Assembly (NCBI RefSeq): GCF_002954615.1
Contig: NZ_MSCJ01000001.1
Location: 1 to 64,000, forward strand
Length of the DNA: 64,000 bases
Direction: 5' to 3'
From: Photobacterium angustum
GTDB taxonomy: Bacteria; Pseudomonadota; Gammaproteobacteria; Enterobacterales; Vibrionaceae
Shown: positions 8,627 to 17,587 of the stretch, piece by piece
Numbering within the stretch: position 1 is the stretch's first letter
Layout: the number at the start of each line of letters is the position of its first letter
Notes under the pieces: generated by a model
Told to the model about the DNA's origin: nothing
The model's database searches: none
The model's input: the letters and a program-made list of their open reading frames with translations, nothing else
Position numbers and translations under genes: made by a program

Positions 8627-8971
8627 TCGGAGGAGTTGTTGGTAACTTATGCCGTTAAATGTGTTTTTATAGCCAAGAGAATATAGCTCAGCTTCTGCTA
8701 TTTCAGCACGTCGGCCTGAGCGACAGTAGAGTAATATCGGTTTGGACTTGTCTGTCAAATATTTTGAAATTGTCGCGATCTGTTCAAAAGGAATATTAAC
8801 AGCATTAGAAATATGTCCTGCGGCAAATTCATCGGCTGTTCTTACATCAACTATGATAGGGTTATGTGTTTGCTCTAGTTGCCAAAACTCATCAGGGCTG
8901 ACATTTTTAGCAAATGAAATAGCGGTAAAGAAAGTTAAAAATACCGCGAGTAAACCACGTTTATTTTTCAT
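8609..8971 (-). CDS. Periplasmic single-domain rhodanese
   Basis: The 120-residue product has a signal peptide (MKNKRGLLAVFLTFFTAISFA) and one rhodanese domain. Family motifs are IIVDVRTADEFAAGHISNAVNIP and the active-site loop YCRSGRRA, with catalytic Cys at residue 83. Such PspE-like proteins transfer sulfane sulfur in the periplasm; the true acceptor is unknown. The gene is monocistronic, between tamB (convergent) and ppa upstream on the same strand, 36 nt away. Its 3' end shows a tandem duplication, which may have shifted the end of the protein recently. Confidence 0.88.
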   Translation of the reverse strand: MKNKRGLLAVFLTFFTAISFAKNVSPDEFWQLEQTHNPIIVDVRTADEFAAGHISNAVNIPFEQIATISKYLTDKSKPILLYCRSGRRAEIAEAELYSLGYKNTFNGISYQQLLRTKPKD

Positions 8972-9007
8972 TATATTTTACCGCTATTAATAAGTGTTAT
9001 TAGCTAG

Positions 9008-9538
9008 TTACTTCTTTTGAGCACGTTCAAAGGAAGTCAGAATTTCAGCTTTTGCTGCTTCTGCATTATCCCAGCCTTCTACTTTTACCCACTTGTTTGG
9101 CTCAAGCTCTTTGTAGCGCTCAAAGAAGTGAGTGATTTGTGCTTTAAGTAATTCAGGCAAATCATTCACATCTTGGATATGATCGTATTCTTTACTTAGT
9201 TTACTATGAGGTACGGCAACGATTTTTGCATCTTCACCCGACTCATCTGTCATTTTCAATACGCCAACAGGACGACAGCGGATCACTGCGCCAGGAACGA
9301 GTGGATGCGGCGTTGGTACGAGTACATCAACCGGATCACCATCAAGTGATAATGTGTGGTTAACGTAACCATAGTTACACGGATAAAACATCGGGCTAGA
9401 CATAAAACGGTCAACAAAAATAGCACCACTGTCTTTGTCTACTTCATATTTAATCGGATCTGCATTTGCAGGGATTTCAATAACAACGTAAATATCTTCT
9501 GGGATATCCTTGCCAGCAGGGACCTGATTAAGGCTCAT
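9008..9538 (-). CDS. ppa: Inorganic pyrophosphatase
   Basis: The 176-residue cytosolic enzyme hydrolyses pyrophosphate to two phosphates and so pulls nucleic-acid and protein synthesis forward. The family signature DGDPVDVLV with its metal-binding aspartates is intact. Also visible are the N-terminal region [22 protein letters not shown] and the C-terminal [16 protein letters not shown] of family I enzymes. Length equals E. coli Ppa (176). The start has AGAAGGAATTAGTC upstream. It lies between fbp and the rhodanese gene on the same strand. Confidence 0.97.
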   Translation of the reverse strand: MSLNQVPAGKDIPEDIYVVIEIPANADPIKYEVDKDSGAIFVDRFMSSPMFYPCNYGYVNHTLSLDGDPVDVLVPTPHPLVPGAVIRCRPVGVLKMTDESGEDAKIVAVPHSKLSKEYDHIQDVNDLPELLKAQITHFFERYKELEPNKWVKVEGWDNAEAAKAEILTSFERAQKK

Positions 9539-9629
9539 GACTAATTCCTTCTAAGGTTAATGAAATGTGTTGTTTGTTAAAATTATAATGAATGTAAACA
9601 AAAACAAAAGCAAATCATCATCGTTGATG

Positions 9630-9653
9630 TGTCGCGCCTTTAAATGCGCGACA
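9630..9653. repeat. GC-rich hairpin between fbp and ppa
   Basis: Perfect 8-bp arms TGTCGCGC and GCGCGACA have an 8-nt loop. It sits just after the fbp stop but has no T run on either strand, so it is at best a weak or Rho-assisted stop, or an RNA-stability hairpin. Confidence 0.65.
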
Positions 9654-9669
9654 TGTATCGAGTTAACAC

Positions 9670-10683
9670 TTATTTTTCTGGATATTCACGTAACAAACTT
9701 TCGACTTTTTCGACCATATTGGTTGAGCCAACAAAAAAGGGTACGCGCTGATGAAGTTCTGTTGGCTCAATATCAAGTATACGTTGAAAACCATCCGTTG
9801 CCTTACCACCTGCTTGCTCGATAATAAATGCCATGGGATTACATTCGTAAAGTAAACGTAATTTACCATTAGGGTAACTGGCGGTACTTGGGTAGAGGTA
9901 AATCCCACCTTTTAATAAATTACGATGAAAGTCAGCAACTAAAGAGCCTATGTAGCGTGATGTGTAAGGTCGTTTTTCTTCAGGTACGGCTTCTTGGCAA
10001 TATTTAATATATTGCTTAACACCGGTAGGAAAACGAATGTAATTACCTTCGTTAATTGAATAAATGACGCCATCTTGTGGAATGGTCATATTTTCATGAG
10101 AGAGGCAAAAACTACCTAATGAGGGATCATAGGTAAAACCATGAACACCATTGCCCGTGGTATAAACGAGCATAGTGGATGAGCCATAAATGACATACCC
10201 AGCAGCAACTTGTTGGTTGCCGGTTTGCAGAAAGTCTTCTTTTGTTGGAGGAGAGCCGACAGGTGAAACACGGCGATAAATGGAAAATATCGTTCCCACA
10301 GAGACGTTAACATCAATATTAGATGAACCATCGAGAGGGTCCATTAAAACAACGTATTTTGCATTTAAATTTAATGGCTTATCAAATCCAACAGCTTCAT
10401 CTTCTTCTTCACTCGCAATACCACAGACTTGATCCCTTGCTTCAAGAGCGGCTTTAAATTTATCGTTGGCATAGACATCGAGCTTTTGTTGCTCTTCGCC
10501 TTGGATATTGTTCTCGCCGACTGTACCTGTAATATCGACCAATCCTGCTTTGTTAATTTCTCGGTTGACGATTTTAGCTGCGAGTTTGATTGACCCTAAG
10601 AGGGATGAAAGCTCGCCACTTGCATGAGGAAAGTCACTCTGTTTCTCGACAATGAATTCACCAAGCGTTCTAATATCAGTCAT
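9670..10683 (-). CDS. fbp: Class I fructose-1,6-bisphosphatase
   Basis: This gluconeogenic enzyme converts fructose 1,6-bisphosphate to fructose 6-phosphate. Active-site motifs are present: [10 protein letters not shown] and [13 protein letters not shown] (metal-binding Asp/Glu), with a late GGKATDG. I place the start at ATG 10683 ([15 protein letters not shown]), which aligns with E. coli Fbp and has AAAGGAATGTTT before it. The frame continues upstream for 19 more codons without support. The product is 337 residues, against 332 in E. coli. It is divergent from mpl, as in E. coli. Confidence 0.95.
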   Translation of the reverse strand: MTDIRTLGEFIVEKQSDFPHASGELSSLLGSIKLAAKIVNREINKAGLVDITGTVGENNIQGEEQQKLDVYANDKFKAALEARDQVCGIASEEEDEAVGFDKPLNLNAKYVVLMDPLDGSSNIDVNVSVGTIFSIYRRVSPVGSPPTKEDFLQTGNQQVAAGYVIYGSSTMLVYTTGNGVHGFTYDPSLGSFCLSHENMTIPQDGVIYSINEGNYIRFPTGVKQYIKYCQEAVPEEKRPYTSRYIGSLVADFHRNLLKGGIYLYPSTASYPNGKLRLLYECNPMAFIIEQAGGKATDGFQRILDIEPTELHQRVPFFVGSTNMVEKVESLLREYPEK

Positions 10684-10734
10684 AAACATTCCTTTCATCA
10701 TGTTGTCATATAATCGGGTGAAGAGAGTAGAATA

Positions 10735-10775
10735 TAGCACTTGATGAACTCACCTGCGGGTGAGTGGAAGTGCTA
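10735..10775. repeat. Nested hairpin in the fbp-mpl divergent intergenic region
   Basis: Outer arms TAGCACTT / AAGTGCTA (8 bp) enclose inner arms ACTCACC-TGCG-GGTGAGT (7 bp). An internal loop of 5 nt on one side and 2 nt on the other separates them. There is no T run. It lies 52 bp upstream of the fbp start and about 108 bp upstream of the mpl start. Confidence 0.7.
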
Positions 10776-10882
10776 AATCGTATTTTTTGTTATATAAGAA
10801 ATTGTATATAAAGATCTTTTTTATGGTAACGAAGTAACGCGAAAGCGTGAAACTAACCGAATTAATCACGGAGCCAGCAGCA

Positions 10883-12235
10883 ATGCATATTCATATTTTA
10901 GGTATTTGCGGTACATTCATGGGCGGTGCTGCAATGCTTGCAAGGCAGTTAGGCCATAAAGTCACTGGCTCTGACGCCAATGTGTATCCACCGATGAGTA
11001 CCATGTTAGAAGCCCAAGGTATTGAAATTATCCAAGGGTATGATCCGAAACAACTTGATCCTGCTCCTGATCTCGTGGTGATTGGTAATGCAATGAGCCG
11101 TGGCAACCCTTGTGTTGAGTATGTCCTTAACAGCAATCTACGTTACACCTCAGGCCCACAATGGTTACAAGAGTATTTATTACATGATCGTTGGGTAATG
11201 GCGGTATCGGGTACACACGGTAAAACAACAACAGCAAGCATGTTGGCGTGGATTTTGGAAGATTGTGGTTATCAACCGGGGTTTTTAGTCGGTGGTGTGC
11301 TGGGGAACTTCGGTATTTCAGCGCGTTTAGGGGAAAGCATGTTCTTCGTGGTTGAAGCGGATGAATATGACAGTGCTTTTTTTGATAAGCGTTCGAAGTT
11401 CGTACATTACCACCCTAGAACCTTGATCATGAATAATTTGGAATTTGATCATGCTGATATTTTCGATGATCTTAAAGCTATCCAACGTCAGTTCCATCAT
11501 CTCGTACGCACAGTGCCTGGTAATGGTCGTATTTTAGCGCCAAAAGGGGTGAAAAATATTGATGAAACGCTAGAGATGGGTTGCTGGAGTGAATTGGAAT
11601 ATATCGGTGGTGACGGTCATTGGCGCGCTGAAAAGCACCATGCTGATGGTAGTGTGTTTGATGTGTATTTAGATAGCGATATGGTGGGTACCGTACATTG
11701 GCCTTTAGTGGGTGATCACAACGTTAATAATGCCTTAATGGCTATCGCTGCGGCACGTCATGTTGGAGTTACGCCAGATCTTGCATGTGAAGCATTAGCT
11801 AAATTTATTAATACTAAGCGTCGTCTTGAGCTTAAAGGCGAAGTTAACGGTGTAACGGTTTATGATGATTTTGCTCATCATCCAACCGCTATCGAGCTAA
11901 CGTTAGGTGGGTTACGTGCAAAGGTGAACCAATCGCGTATTTTAGCCGTATTAGAACCTCGATCTAACACCATGAAGTTAGGGGTACATAAAGATGATCT
12001 TGCTCCTTCTTTACATGCTGCAGATGAAGTTTTTTTCTTCCAACCGCCAAATATTCCATGGTCAGTAGAAGAGATTGCTGAGCAATGTTCACAGCCTGCT
12101 TATTGCAGCGCGGATTTAGATGATTTGGTCAATAACATTACAAACAAAGCACAACCGGGCGATACCATTTTAGTGATGAGTAACGGTGGTTTTGGTGGTA
12201 TTCATGATAAGTTATTGGCAGCACTAGCTAAATAA
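10883..12235 (+). CDS. mpl: UDP-MurNAc:L-Ala-gamma-D-Glu-meso-DAP ligase
   Basis: Mpl reattaches recycled murein tripeptide to UDP-MurNAc in peptidoglycan recycling. The 450-residue product starts MHIHILGICGTFMGGAAMLA, has the Mur-ligase ATP motif GTHGKTTT near residue 110, NNLEFDHADIFDD, and the C-terminal Mur domain with YDDFAHHPTAI and VLEPRSNTMK. It matches E. coli Mpl (457). I choose ATG 10883 with ACGGAG upstream rather than a GTG 36 nt earlier, since the family begins here. ubiX follows after 12 nt, probably in one transcript. Confidence 0.96.
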   Translation: MHIHILGICGTFMGGAAMLARQLGHKVTGSDANVYPPMSTMLEAQGIEIIQGYDPKQLDPAPDLVVIGNAMSRGNPCVEYVLNSNLRYTSGPQWLQEYLLHDRWVMAVSGTHGKTTTASMLAWILEDCGYQPGFLVGGVLGNFGISARLGESMFFVVEADEYDSAFFDKRSKFVHYHPRTLIMNNLEFDHADIFDDLKAIQRQFHHLVRTVPGNGRILAPKGVKNIDETLEMGCWSELEYIGGDGHWRAEKHHADGSVFDVYLDSDMVGTVHWPLVGDHNVNNALMAIAAARHVGVTPDLACEALAKFINTKRRLELKGEVNGVTVYDDFAHHPTAIELTLGGLRAKVNQSRILAVLEPRSNTMKLGVHKDDLAPSLHAADEVFFFQPPNIPWSVEEIAEQCSQPAYCSADLDDLVNNITNKAQPGDTILVMSNGGFGGIHDKLLAALAK

Positions 12236-12247
12236 TAGGAAAACGTA

Positions 12248-12865
12248 ATGACAGATAAACGTATAACGCTAGCATGGACAGGCGCATCGGGTGCACCTTA
12301 CGGACTACGTTTATTAGAATGTTTATTAGCGGCTGATTATCAGGTGTATTTATTGATTTCATCCGCGGCACGTGTGGTTTTAGCGACAGAGCATGGTTTG
12401 AAGCTATCAGCATCACCTGATAAAGCACGAGAGCAATTAGCGGCTCATCTGCAGGGTAATGCTGATAAATTAACTGTGTGTGGTAAAGATGATTGGTTTT
12501 CTCCTGTTGCGTCTGGCTCTGCAGCACCAAAGCAAATGGTTGTTTGCCCGTGCTCGGCTGGCTCCTTAGCTTCTATTGCTTACGGTATGTCAGAAAATCT
12601 GATTGAGCGTGCTGCTGACGTAGTGGTTAAAGAACGCGGTCAACTGGTGCTGGTGGTCCGTGAAACACCATTTTCGACTATTCATTTAGAAAATATGCTC
12701 AAGCTTTCTCAGATTGGGGTGACTATCATGCCAGCCGCACCGGGTTTTTATCATCAACCACAATCGATTGATGATTTAATTGATTTTATGGTCGCAAGGA
12801 TCTTGGATCATTTAGGTGTTAAGCAAGGCTTAGTCCCGAGATGGGGATATGACCAACGCGCATAA
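12248..12865 (+). CDS. ubiX: Flavin prenyltransferase UbiX
   Basis: UbiX makes prenylated FMN, the cofactor of UbiD, the decarboxylase of ubiquinone synthesis. The 205-residue protein has the flavin-binding [13 protein letters not shown] at its N-terminus, [30 protein letters not shown] in the middle and the phosphate/dimethylallyl region [19 protein letters not shown]. It follows mpl by 12 nt with AGGAAAACGTA as ribosome site, so both are likely co-transcribed. A terminator comes directly after. ubiD is not in the window. Confidence 0.96.
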   Translation: MTDKRITLAWTGASGAPYGLRLLECLLAADYQVYLLISSAARVVLATEHGLKLSASPDKAREQLAAHLQGNADKLTVCGKDDWFSPVASGSAAPKQMVVCPCSAGSLASIAYGMSENLIERAADVVVKERGQLVLVVRETPFSTIHLENMLKLSQIGVTIMPAAPGFYHQPQSIDDLIDFMVARILDHLGVKQGLVPRWGYDQRA

Positions 12866-12878
12866 TGTTAAATATTTA

Positions 12879-12907
12879 AGCCCGTAATTAATGTTACGGG
12901 CTTTTTT
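12879..12907 (+). terminator. Terminator after ubiX
   Basis: Stem AGCCCGTAA / TTACGGGCT with a 6-nt loop is followed by T6. The T run touches the stop of the convergent TAXI gene. Confidence 0.92.
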
Positions 12908-13889
12908 AATATTGCTCGTTAGGGGGCAGAAATCCTGCCTCTTGATAATAACGAATAGCGCCTGGATGGAAAGGAACCGATAATCCGTTTTGGAGCATGC
13001 CTGCTTTAGTTAAATTGGCAAAAGCTGGGTGAAGTCTCTTAAATGTATCAAAATTACTAAAAATTGATTTTGTTAATGCATAAACGATTTCTTCAGAAAC
13101 ATCTGTACTTGAAATTAAAGTCGCTGACACACCAAAGCTTTCAGTATCCTCTTTAATCCCCTTATAAAAACCGTGAGGAGTCATTGATTTAGTATAAAAA
13201 GGATGATCTGCAATGATCTTTTCGATATTAGCCCCAGTGGTCGGAATTAATTTAGCATTACAATAGACTGCGGCTTCTTTTATTGCTCCGTTTGGGTGAC
13301 CAACAAGATAAATATAGGCATCAATTTCGTTATTACATAATGCTTCTGAGCGTTCCGCGGCAGGGATCGAGATAAGCTTAAAATCAGAATGCGTCCAACC
13401 AAGGCTATCCATAACAATTTCCATTGTAGCTCGATCGCCTGATCCTGACTCACCAATATTGATCCGTTTTCCTTTAAGATCATCAAGATCATTTATACCT
13501 GAATCTTTACGAACAATAATATTAAAAGGCTCATCATGTAGCGAAAAGATGGCTCTCATCTTGCTATAAGGACCTTGGTCTTTAAATTGGCTCGTACCGT
13601 TATAGCCATGAAACTGCCAATCAGATTGAACAACACTAAATTCAAATTGTTTATCTTTGAGTTTATTAATGTTGTAGATAGAGCCGGTGGTTGATTCAAC
13701 CAAACAACGCAGATTATGTTGCTGTCGTCCTTGATTCACTAATTTACAAATCGCACCGCCTGCAGGGTAATAAACACCATTGATAGGCCCTGTTCCTATC
13801 GTGATAAAACGTTGGGCGTATGCTGTCGATGCGATGAAATAACAACTTAAACTAAATAGCCCAAGTATCATTCTTTTTTTTAATGTCAT
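12906..13889 (-). CDS. TAXI family TRAP-type solute-binding protein
   Basis: A 327-residue periplasmic binding protein. A signal peptide (MTLKKRMILGLFSLSCYFIASTAYA) is followed by the TAXI-family opening FITIGTGPINGVYYPAGGAI and, later, INIGESGSGDRATMEIVMDSLGW and the C-terminal FHPGAIRYYQEAGFLP. I choose ATG 13889 because AAAGGA sits 7 nt before it and the signal peptide starts there; the frame extends 45 codons further upstream. TAXI proteins normally deliver substrate (for example glutamate or other carboxylates) to a fused DctQM permease, but no permease gene is adjacent here. The ligand is unknown. Confidence 0.88.
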   Translation of the reverse strand: MTLKKRMILGLFSLSCYFIASTAYAQRFITIGTGPINGVYYPAGGAICKLVNQGRQQHNLRCLVESTTGSIYNINKLKDKQFEFSVVQSDWQFHGYNGTSQFKDQGPYSKMRAIFSLHDEPFNIIVRKDSGINDLDDLKGKRINIGESGSGDRATMEIVMDSLGWTHSDFKLISIPAAERSEALCNNEIDAYIYLVGHPNGAIKEAAVYCNAKLIPTTGANIEKIIADHPFYTKSMTPHGFYKGIKEDTESFGVSATLISSTDVSEEIVYALTKSIFSNFDTFKRLHPAFANLTKAGMLQNGLSVPFHPGAIRYYQEAGFLPPNEQY

Positions 13890-14099
13890 GAATGAATCCT
13901 TTCTAATCATGATGGTTAATGGATACGAATGAGAGCGTATTAAAGAATATTTTTGCTGTTTATCATAACAAATGACGATAGTCTGAGGGGCTTTTGTCTG
14001 TGCTTCACCACTCAAATTGAGCAATAAGAAAGATGAAAATAGGTAAACTTGAGATCAATAACAAGAGTCAGAGATAGGGAATAAAGTGGGGGAAGAGCC

Positions 14100-14143
14100 G
14101 GGTCTATTTGATATGTCACTCAATGATGAAAATAAATAGACCC
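14100..14143. repeat. Inverted repeat with 10-bp arms between TAXI gene and argR
   Basis: Perfect arms GGGTCTATTT (14100-14109) and AAATAGACCC (14134-14143) are separated by 24 nt. It lies just beyond the argR stop. Neither strand has a T run after it, so it is not a typical intrinsic terminator. Confidence 0.75.
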
Positions 14144-14149
14144 AAGGTA

Positions 14150-14620
14150 TTACTTGCTGTAATCAAATAGCTCACAAACAGAATCGTAAAGCTCTTCTGC
14201 TGTTACGCTGCTAGTTGGTGTAATAAAGATCGTATCATCACCCGCTACTACGCCAAGGATGCCTTCGGCTTTACCTAAAGAATCTAATAAGCGAGCAATC
14301 ACTTGTGCCGCACCAGGACCTGTGTGAATAACAACAAGTGCGCTGTTGTAGCCTACATCCATGACAAGATCTTTTAATGGACTGCTTGTTGTGGGTACGC
14401 CGAGTTCAACAGGTAAACAATACACCATTTCCATTTTTGCATTGCGTGTACGTACTGCACCGAACTTCGTCAGCATACGAGAAACTTTAGACTGGTTGAT
14501 ATTATCGAAACCTTGCGCTTTCAACGTATCAACAATCTCACCTTGAGAACTGAATTTTTCTTCTTTTAGAATTAGTTTAAACGCTTTTACTAAGCGCTCT
14601 TGTTTATCTGAATTTCGCAT
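14150..14620 (-). CDS. argR: Arginine repressor ArgR
   Basis: The 156-residue hexameric regulator senses L-arginine and represses arginine biosynthesis genes. The N-terminal winged helix-turn-helix (residues 1-70) contains [20 protein letters not shown] and [17 protein letters not shown]. The C-terminal oligomerisation and arginine-binding half includes [17 protein letters not shown] and GDDTIFI with the paired Asp of the binding site. Length equals E. coli ArgR (156). The ribosome site is weak. Divergent from mdh, as in E. coli and Vibrio. Confidence 0.97.
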   Translation of the reverse strand: MRNSDKQERLVKAFKLILKEEKFSSQGEIVDTLKAQGFDNINQSKVSRMLTKFGAVRTRNAKMEMVYCLPVELGVPTTSSPLKDLVMDVGYNSALVVIHTGPGAAQVIARLLDSLGKAEGILGVVAGDDTIFITPTSSVTAEELYDSVCELFDYSK

Positions 14621-15012
14621 AAATAAATATTATCTACAGAGATGAGGTGGGGTATTTTTGCATAACATATCACTAAGTAGCAAACAAACTGCATGAAATC
14701 TGATTTTTGTATTATCAGGTGTTAATGGTCAGCATAAGGATAGTAATAATCTTTGTCGTTGTTTTTACTAAAGAACATCATCTTTTAACTGTTTAAATTA
14801 TCACTTTTTTGCATAAAAGTTGTTTTTGTTGTGACAAGAGCGGATCACAAAAAAGGGTTTCTGCGCAACTTCGCAAAGCGTGCGGCCGAAGATTGTATTT
14901 GTTATCAGCTTGCTATAACGTCCCTTTATTATGCTTATCTTATGCAATGAAAATTGGCTTAAGTAAGCTGTATTAATAAAAAAAGATACTTCTATCGTAA
15001 AGGAGAACGAAC
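14621..15012. other. argR-mdh divergent promoter region
   Basis: This 392-bp gap holds no convincing gene. It must contain the promoters of argR and mdh. AT-rich stretches are seen at 14740-14830 and a GC-rich patch at 14860-14890. I found no clear ARG box or correctly spaced CRP site. Confidence 0.6.
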
Positions 15013-15951
15013 ATGAAAGTTGCTGTAATTGGCGCTGCTGGTGGTATCGGTCAAGCTCTTGCTCTGCTATTAAAAAACCATCTTCCAGCAGGTTCAGATC
15101 TTGCTCTATATGACATTGCACCAGTAACACCTGGTGTTGCAGCCGATCTTAGCCATATCCCGACCCCTGTATCTATTAAAGGTTATGCAGGTGAAGATCC
15201 TACTCCAGCATTAGAAGGCGCAGACGTTGTCCTTATTTCTGCAGGTGTAGCGCGTAAACCGGGTATGGATCGCGCTGATCTTTTCAATGTAAATGCCGGT
15301 ATTGTTAAATCACTAGCAGAAAAAATTGCTGTGGTATGTCCTGATGCTTGTATTGGTATTATTACTAACCCTGTAAATACAACAGTGCCTATCGCAGCTG
15401 ATGTACTTAAAAAAGCAGGTGTATACAACAAGCGTAAGCTGTTCGGTATTACAACACTTGATGTTATCCGCTCTGAGACGTTTGTTGCTGAATTAAAAGG
15501 TAAATCGCCTTGTGATATTCGTGTTCCAGTAATTGGTGGTCACTCTGGTGTGACTATTTTACCGTTGCTATCACAAGTTGAAGGTGTTGAGTTTACTGAT
15601 GAAGAAGTAAAAGCATTAACACCACGTATTCAAAATGCAGGTACTGAAGTCGTTGAAGCAAAAGCGGGTGGTGGTTCAGCAACCTTGTCTATGGGTCAAG
15701 CGGCATGTCGTTTTGGTTTATCGCTAGTACGTGCATTACAAGGTGAGCAAGGTGTTGTTGAATGTGCTTACGTTGAAGGTGATGGCCAGCATGCACGATT
15801 CTTCGCACAACCTGTACTATTGGGTAAAGATGGTATTGAAGAAGTAATGGATTACGGTTCATTAAGTGACTTTGAGCAATCAGCGATGGAAAGCATGCTA
15901 GATACGCTTAAAGGCGATATTACTTTAGGTGAAGAGTTCGCTGCAAAGTAA
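15013..15951 (+). CDS. mdh: Malate dehydrogenase (NAD)
   Basis: The enzyme interconverts malate and oxaloacetate in the TCA cycle. The 312-residue product matches E. coli Mdh (312). It shows the N-terminal Rossmann motif [14 protein letters not shown], the catalytic-loop Arg region [17 protein letters not shown], substrate Arg in [10 protein letters not shown], and the catalytic His in [13 protein letters not shown]. The ribosome site AAAGGAGAACGAAC is strong. Monocistronic, with a terminator 26 nt after the stop. Confidence 0.98.
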   Translation: MKVAVIGAAGGIGQALALLLKNHLPAGSDLALYDIAPVTPGVAADLSHIPTPVSIKGYAGEDPTPALEGADVVLISAGVARKPGMDRADLFNVNAGIVKSLAEKIAVVCPDACIGIITNPVNTTVPIAADVLKKAGVYNKRKLFGITTLDVIRSETFVAELKGKSPCDIRVPVIGGHSGVTILPLLSQVEGVEFTDEEVKALTPRIQNAGTEVVEAKAGGGSATLSMGQAACRFGLSLVRALQGEQGVVECAYVEGDGQHARFFAQPVLLGKDGIEEVMDYGSLSDFEQSAMESMLDTLKGDITLGEEFAAK

Positions 15952-15973
15952 CCAGCTTGAATAGTATAATAAG

Positions 15974-16001
15974 AAAAAGCGGCGATTAAGCCGCTTTTTT
16001 A
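15974..16001. terminator. Bidirectional terminator, mdh / 63-residue gene
   Basis: Stem AAGCGGC-GATTAA-GCCGCTT has A5 on the left and T6 on the right, so it serves mdh and the small gene on the opposite strand. Confidence 0.92.
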
Positions 16002-16021
16002 TTGTCTGCGAGAAGTCTTTT

Positions 16022-16213
16022 CTAATAATAACGATCACAGCCTGTATGTAGTTGTGGTTGATCAATGATCTCGTTGCATTCAATGGAACGCAGTTGATGA
16101 TCGTTTTTATGTTCAATGATCACTGCATTGTTTTGTTGATCAATGCCGATCACTTTCCCCACGCCATGTAATGACTCTACCCACATACCAACCTTTAATT
16201 GTGTTATCTCCAT
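16022..16213 (-). CDS. Unknown 63-residue protein
   Basis: A small soluble protein starting MEITQLKVGMWVESLHGVGKVIGID and ending TGCDRYY. The ribosome site AGGAG lies 7 nt before ATG, and a terminator follows, so it looks like a real monocistronic gene. The sequence LKVGMWVESLHGVGKVIGIDQQNNAVIIEH has the alternating strands of a small SH3/KOW-like or CarD-type beta barrel; this is inference only. A conserved-looking C-terminal HTGCDRYY is unusual. I do not recognise a named family. Position between mdh and ispB gives no functional clue. Confidence 0.7.
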   Translation of the reverse strand: MEITQLKVGMWVESLHGVGKVIGIDQQNNAVIIEHKNDHQLRSIECNEIIDQPQLHTGCDRYY

Positions 16214-16290
16214 TATTCACTCCTACTTACCAGCAAAAGAAATAAACTAATATCAATTATAGATCATCGTGATTGTCTGATTTTTAGATA

Positions 16291-16316
16291 TAAAAAAACC
16301 TGCCAAGTGGCAGGTT
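16291..16316 (-). terminator. Terminator after ispB
   Basis: Read on the minus strand, AACCTGCCA / TGGCAGGTT forms a stem and is followed by T7. It ends the ispB transcript before the small gene. Confidence 0.88.
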
Positions 16317-16337
16317 CTATGATGGTAAATCGCAGGC

Positions 16338-17309
16338 TTATTTATTACGCTGTACAGCCATGTGTGCTAGTGCAACTAAGGCTTCTTTGTACTCAGAGTC
16401 TGCAATCGGTGCTAAAGCCGCAATGGCTTTTTCTGCTTCTTCTTCTGCACGTTGTTGAGTGTACTCTAGTGAACCATGCTCGTGCATCGCAGCTAAAATA
16501 GCATCAAGCTTTTCCATCCCATTTGCTTTTTCAATAGCTTCGCGAATCATGGTTGATTGCTCGGTATTACCATGATGCATAGCATGGAGCAGTGGTAAGG
16601 TTGGTTTGCCTTCAGCTAAATCGTCACCGACGTTTTTCCCCATTTCTTTACCATCTGCAATGTAATCTAATACATCGTCGATAAGTTGGAATGCAGTACC
16701 TAAATAACGACCGTATTCTTGAAGTGCTAACTCAATTTCAGCAGGTGCTTGAGCAATAATGGCTGCGATTTGAGTTGAAGCTTCAAACAAGCGTGCTGTT
16801 TTTGAATAGATAACTTGCATGTAGCTATCTTCGGTGGTGTTAGGATCATTACAATTCATTAATTGTAGAACTTCACCTTCAGCGATCACATTGGTTGCTT
16901 CACTCATGATGTCGAGGATCTTTAAAGATCGTAGGCTTGTCATCATTTGAAATGAACGTGTGTAAATGTAGTCACCGACTAAAACACTGGCAGCATTACC
17001 AAACGCTGCGTTAGCCGTTTCTTTGCCGCGACGCATGTTTGATTCATCGACAACATCATCGTGCAATAACGTTGCTGTATGAATAAATTCAATAAAAGCA
17101 GCAGCTGTTGTGTGTTTATCGCCGTCATAGCTCAAAGCTCGTGCAGCTAAAACTGCTAGCATTGGGCGTAGACGTTTGCCACCGCTACTGACAATGTAGA
17201 AACCTAGTTGATTGATAAGCACAACATCTGAGTTAAGTTGTGCTTGTATCTTCGCGTCGACCTCGGCCATATCGTTGGCGGTGAGCGCTTGGATAGCTTT
17301 GAAATCCAT
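16338..17309 (-). CDS. ispB: Octaprenyl diphosphate synthase
   Basis: IspB elongates farnesyl diphosphate with isopentenyl diphosphate to make the ubiquinone/menaquinone side chain. The 323-residue protein (E. coli 323) has both Asp-rich motifs: LLHDDVVDESNMRRGK and LIDDVLDYIADGKEMGKN. It also has GGKRLRPMLAVLAARA. I start at ATG 17309 (MDFKAIQALT), matching the family, rather than 5 codons upstream. Divergent from rplU, as in E. coli. Confidence 0.95.
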   Translation of the reverse strand: MDFKAIQALTANDMAEVDAKIQAQLNSDVVLINQLGFYIVSSGGKRLRPMLAVLAARALSYDGDKHTTAAAFIEFIHTATLLHDDVVDESNMRRGKETANAAFGNAASVLVGDYIYTRSFQMMTSLRSLKILDIMSEATNVIAEGEVLQLMNCNDPNTTEDSYMQVIYSKTARLFEASTQIAAIIAQAPAEIELALQEYGRYLGTAFQLIDDVLDYIADGKEMGKNVGDDLAEGKPTLPLLHAMHHGNTEQSTMIREAIEKANGMEKLDAILAAMHEHGSLEYTQQRAEEEAEKAIAALAPIADSEYKEALVALAHMAVQRNK

Positions 17310-17352
17310 TAATACATCCAGCAAGATTGTTGGCCACGTAGGGCGGAAAAGT

Positions 17353-17374
17353 GATTCGAATGGTTTATCGAATC
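17353..17374. repeat. Short inverted repeat in ispB-rplU intergenic region
   Basis: Perfect 7-bp arms GATTCGA and TCGAATC are 8 nt apart. It lies 43 bp upstream of the ispB start and could be an operator or a hairpin in the ispB leader. Confidence 0.45.
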
Positions 17375-17472
17375 TTACACTAAAATAGTACTATCGTCAT
17401 AACCCCAACGTGCGCTATTTCAAAGACTTTTTTTGTTGGGCAGCTTTTCATCAATTTTCTTTCCATAATGGC

Positions 17473-17501
17473 TTGCCAGAATAACTCTTTTCGCGTAACA
17501 T
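17473..17501 (+). promoter_or_regulatory. Predicted sigma-70 promoter of rplU-rpmA
   Basis: A -35 TTGCCA and a -10 TAACAT are separated by exactly 17 bp and followed by a GC-rich discriminator (TCGCGCCC), typical of stringently controlled ribosomal promoters. It lies about 90 bp upstream of rplU. Confidence 0.6.
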
Positions 17502-17587
17502 TCGCGCCCTATTGATGACAAGATTAAGCGCATACCCATTGCCTTTTTTATGCGGCAAATGGCCTATGCGGACAAGCGGAGTAAGAC

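Noticed and set aside
14829..14857. Possible CRP site TGTGA...TCACA upstream of mdh
   Set aside because: The half-sites are 10 bp apart, not 6, so CRP would not bind as a normal dimer.
14621..15012. ARG boxes for ArgR autoregulation
   Set aside because: No pair of sequences close to TGAATWWWWATTCA with correct spacing was seen upstream of argR.
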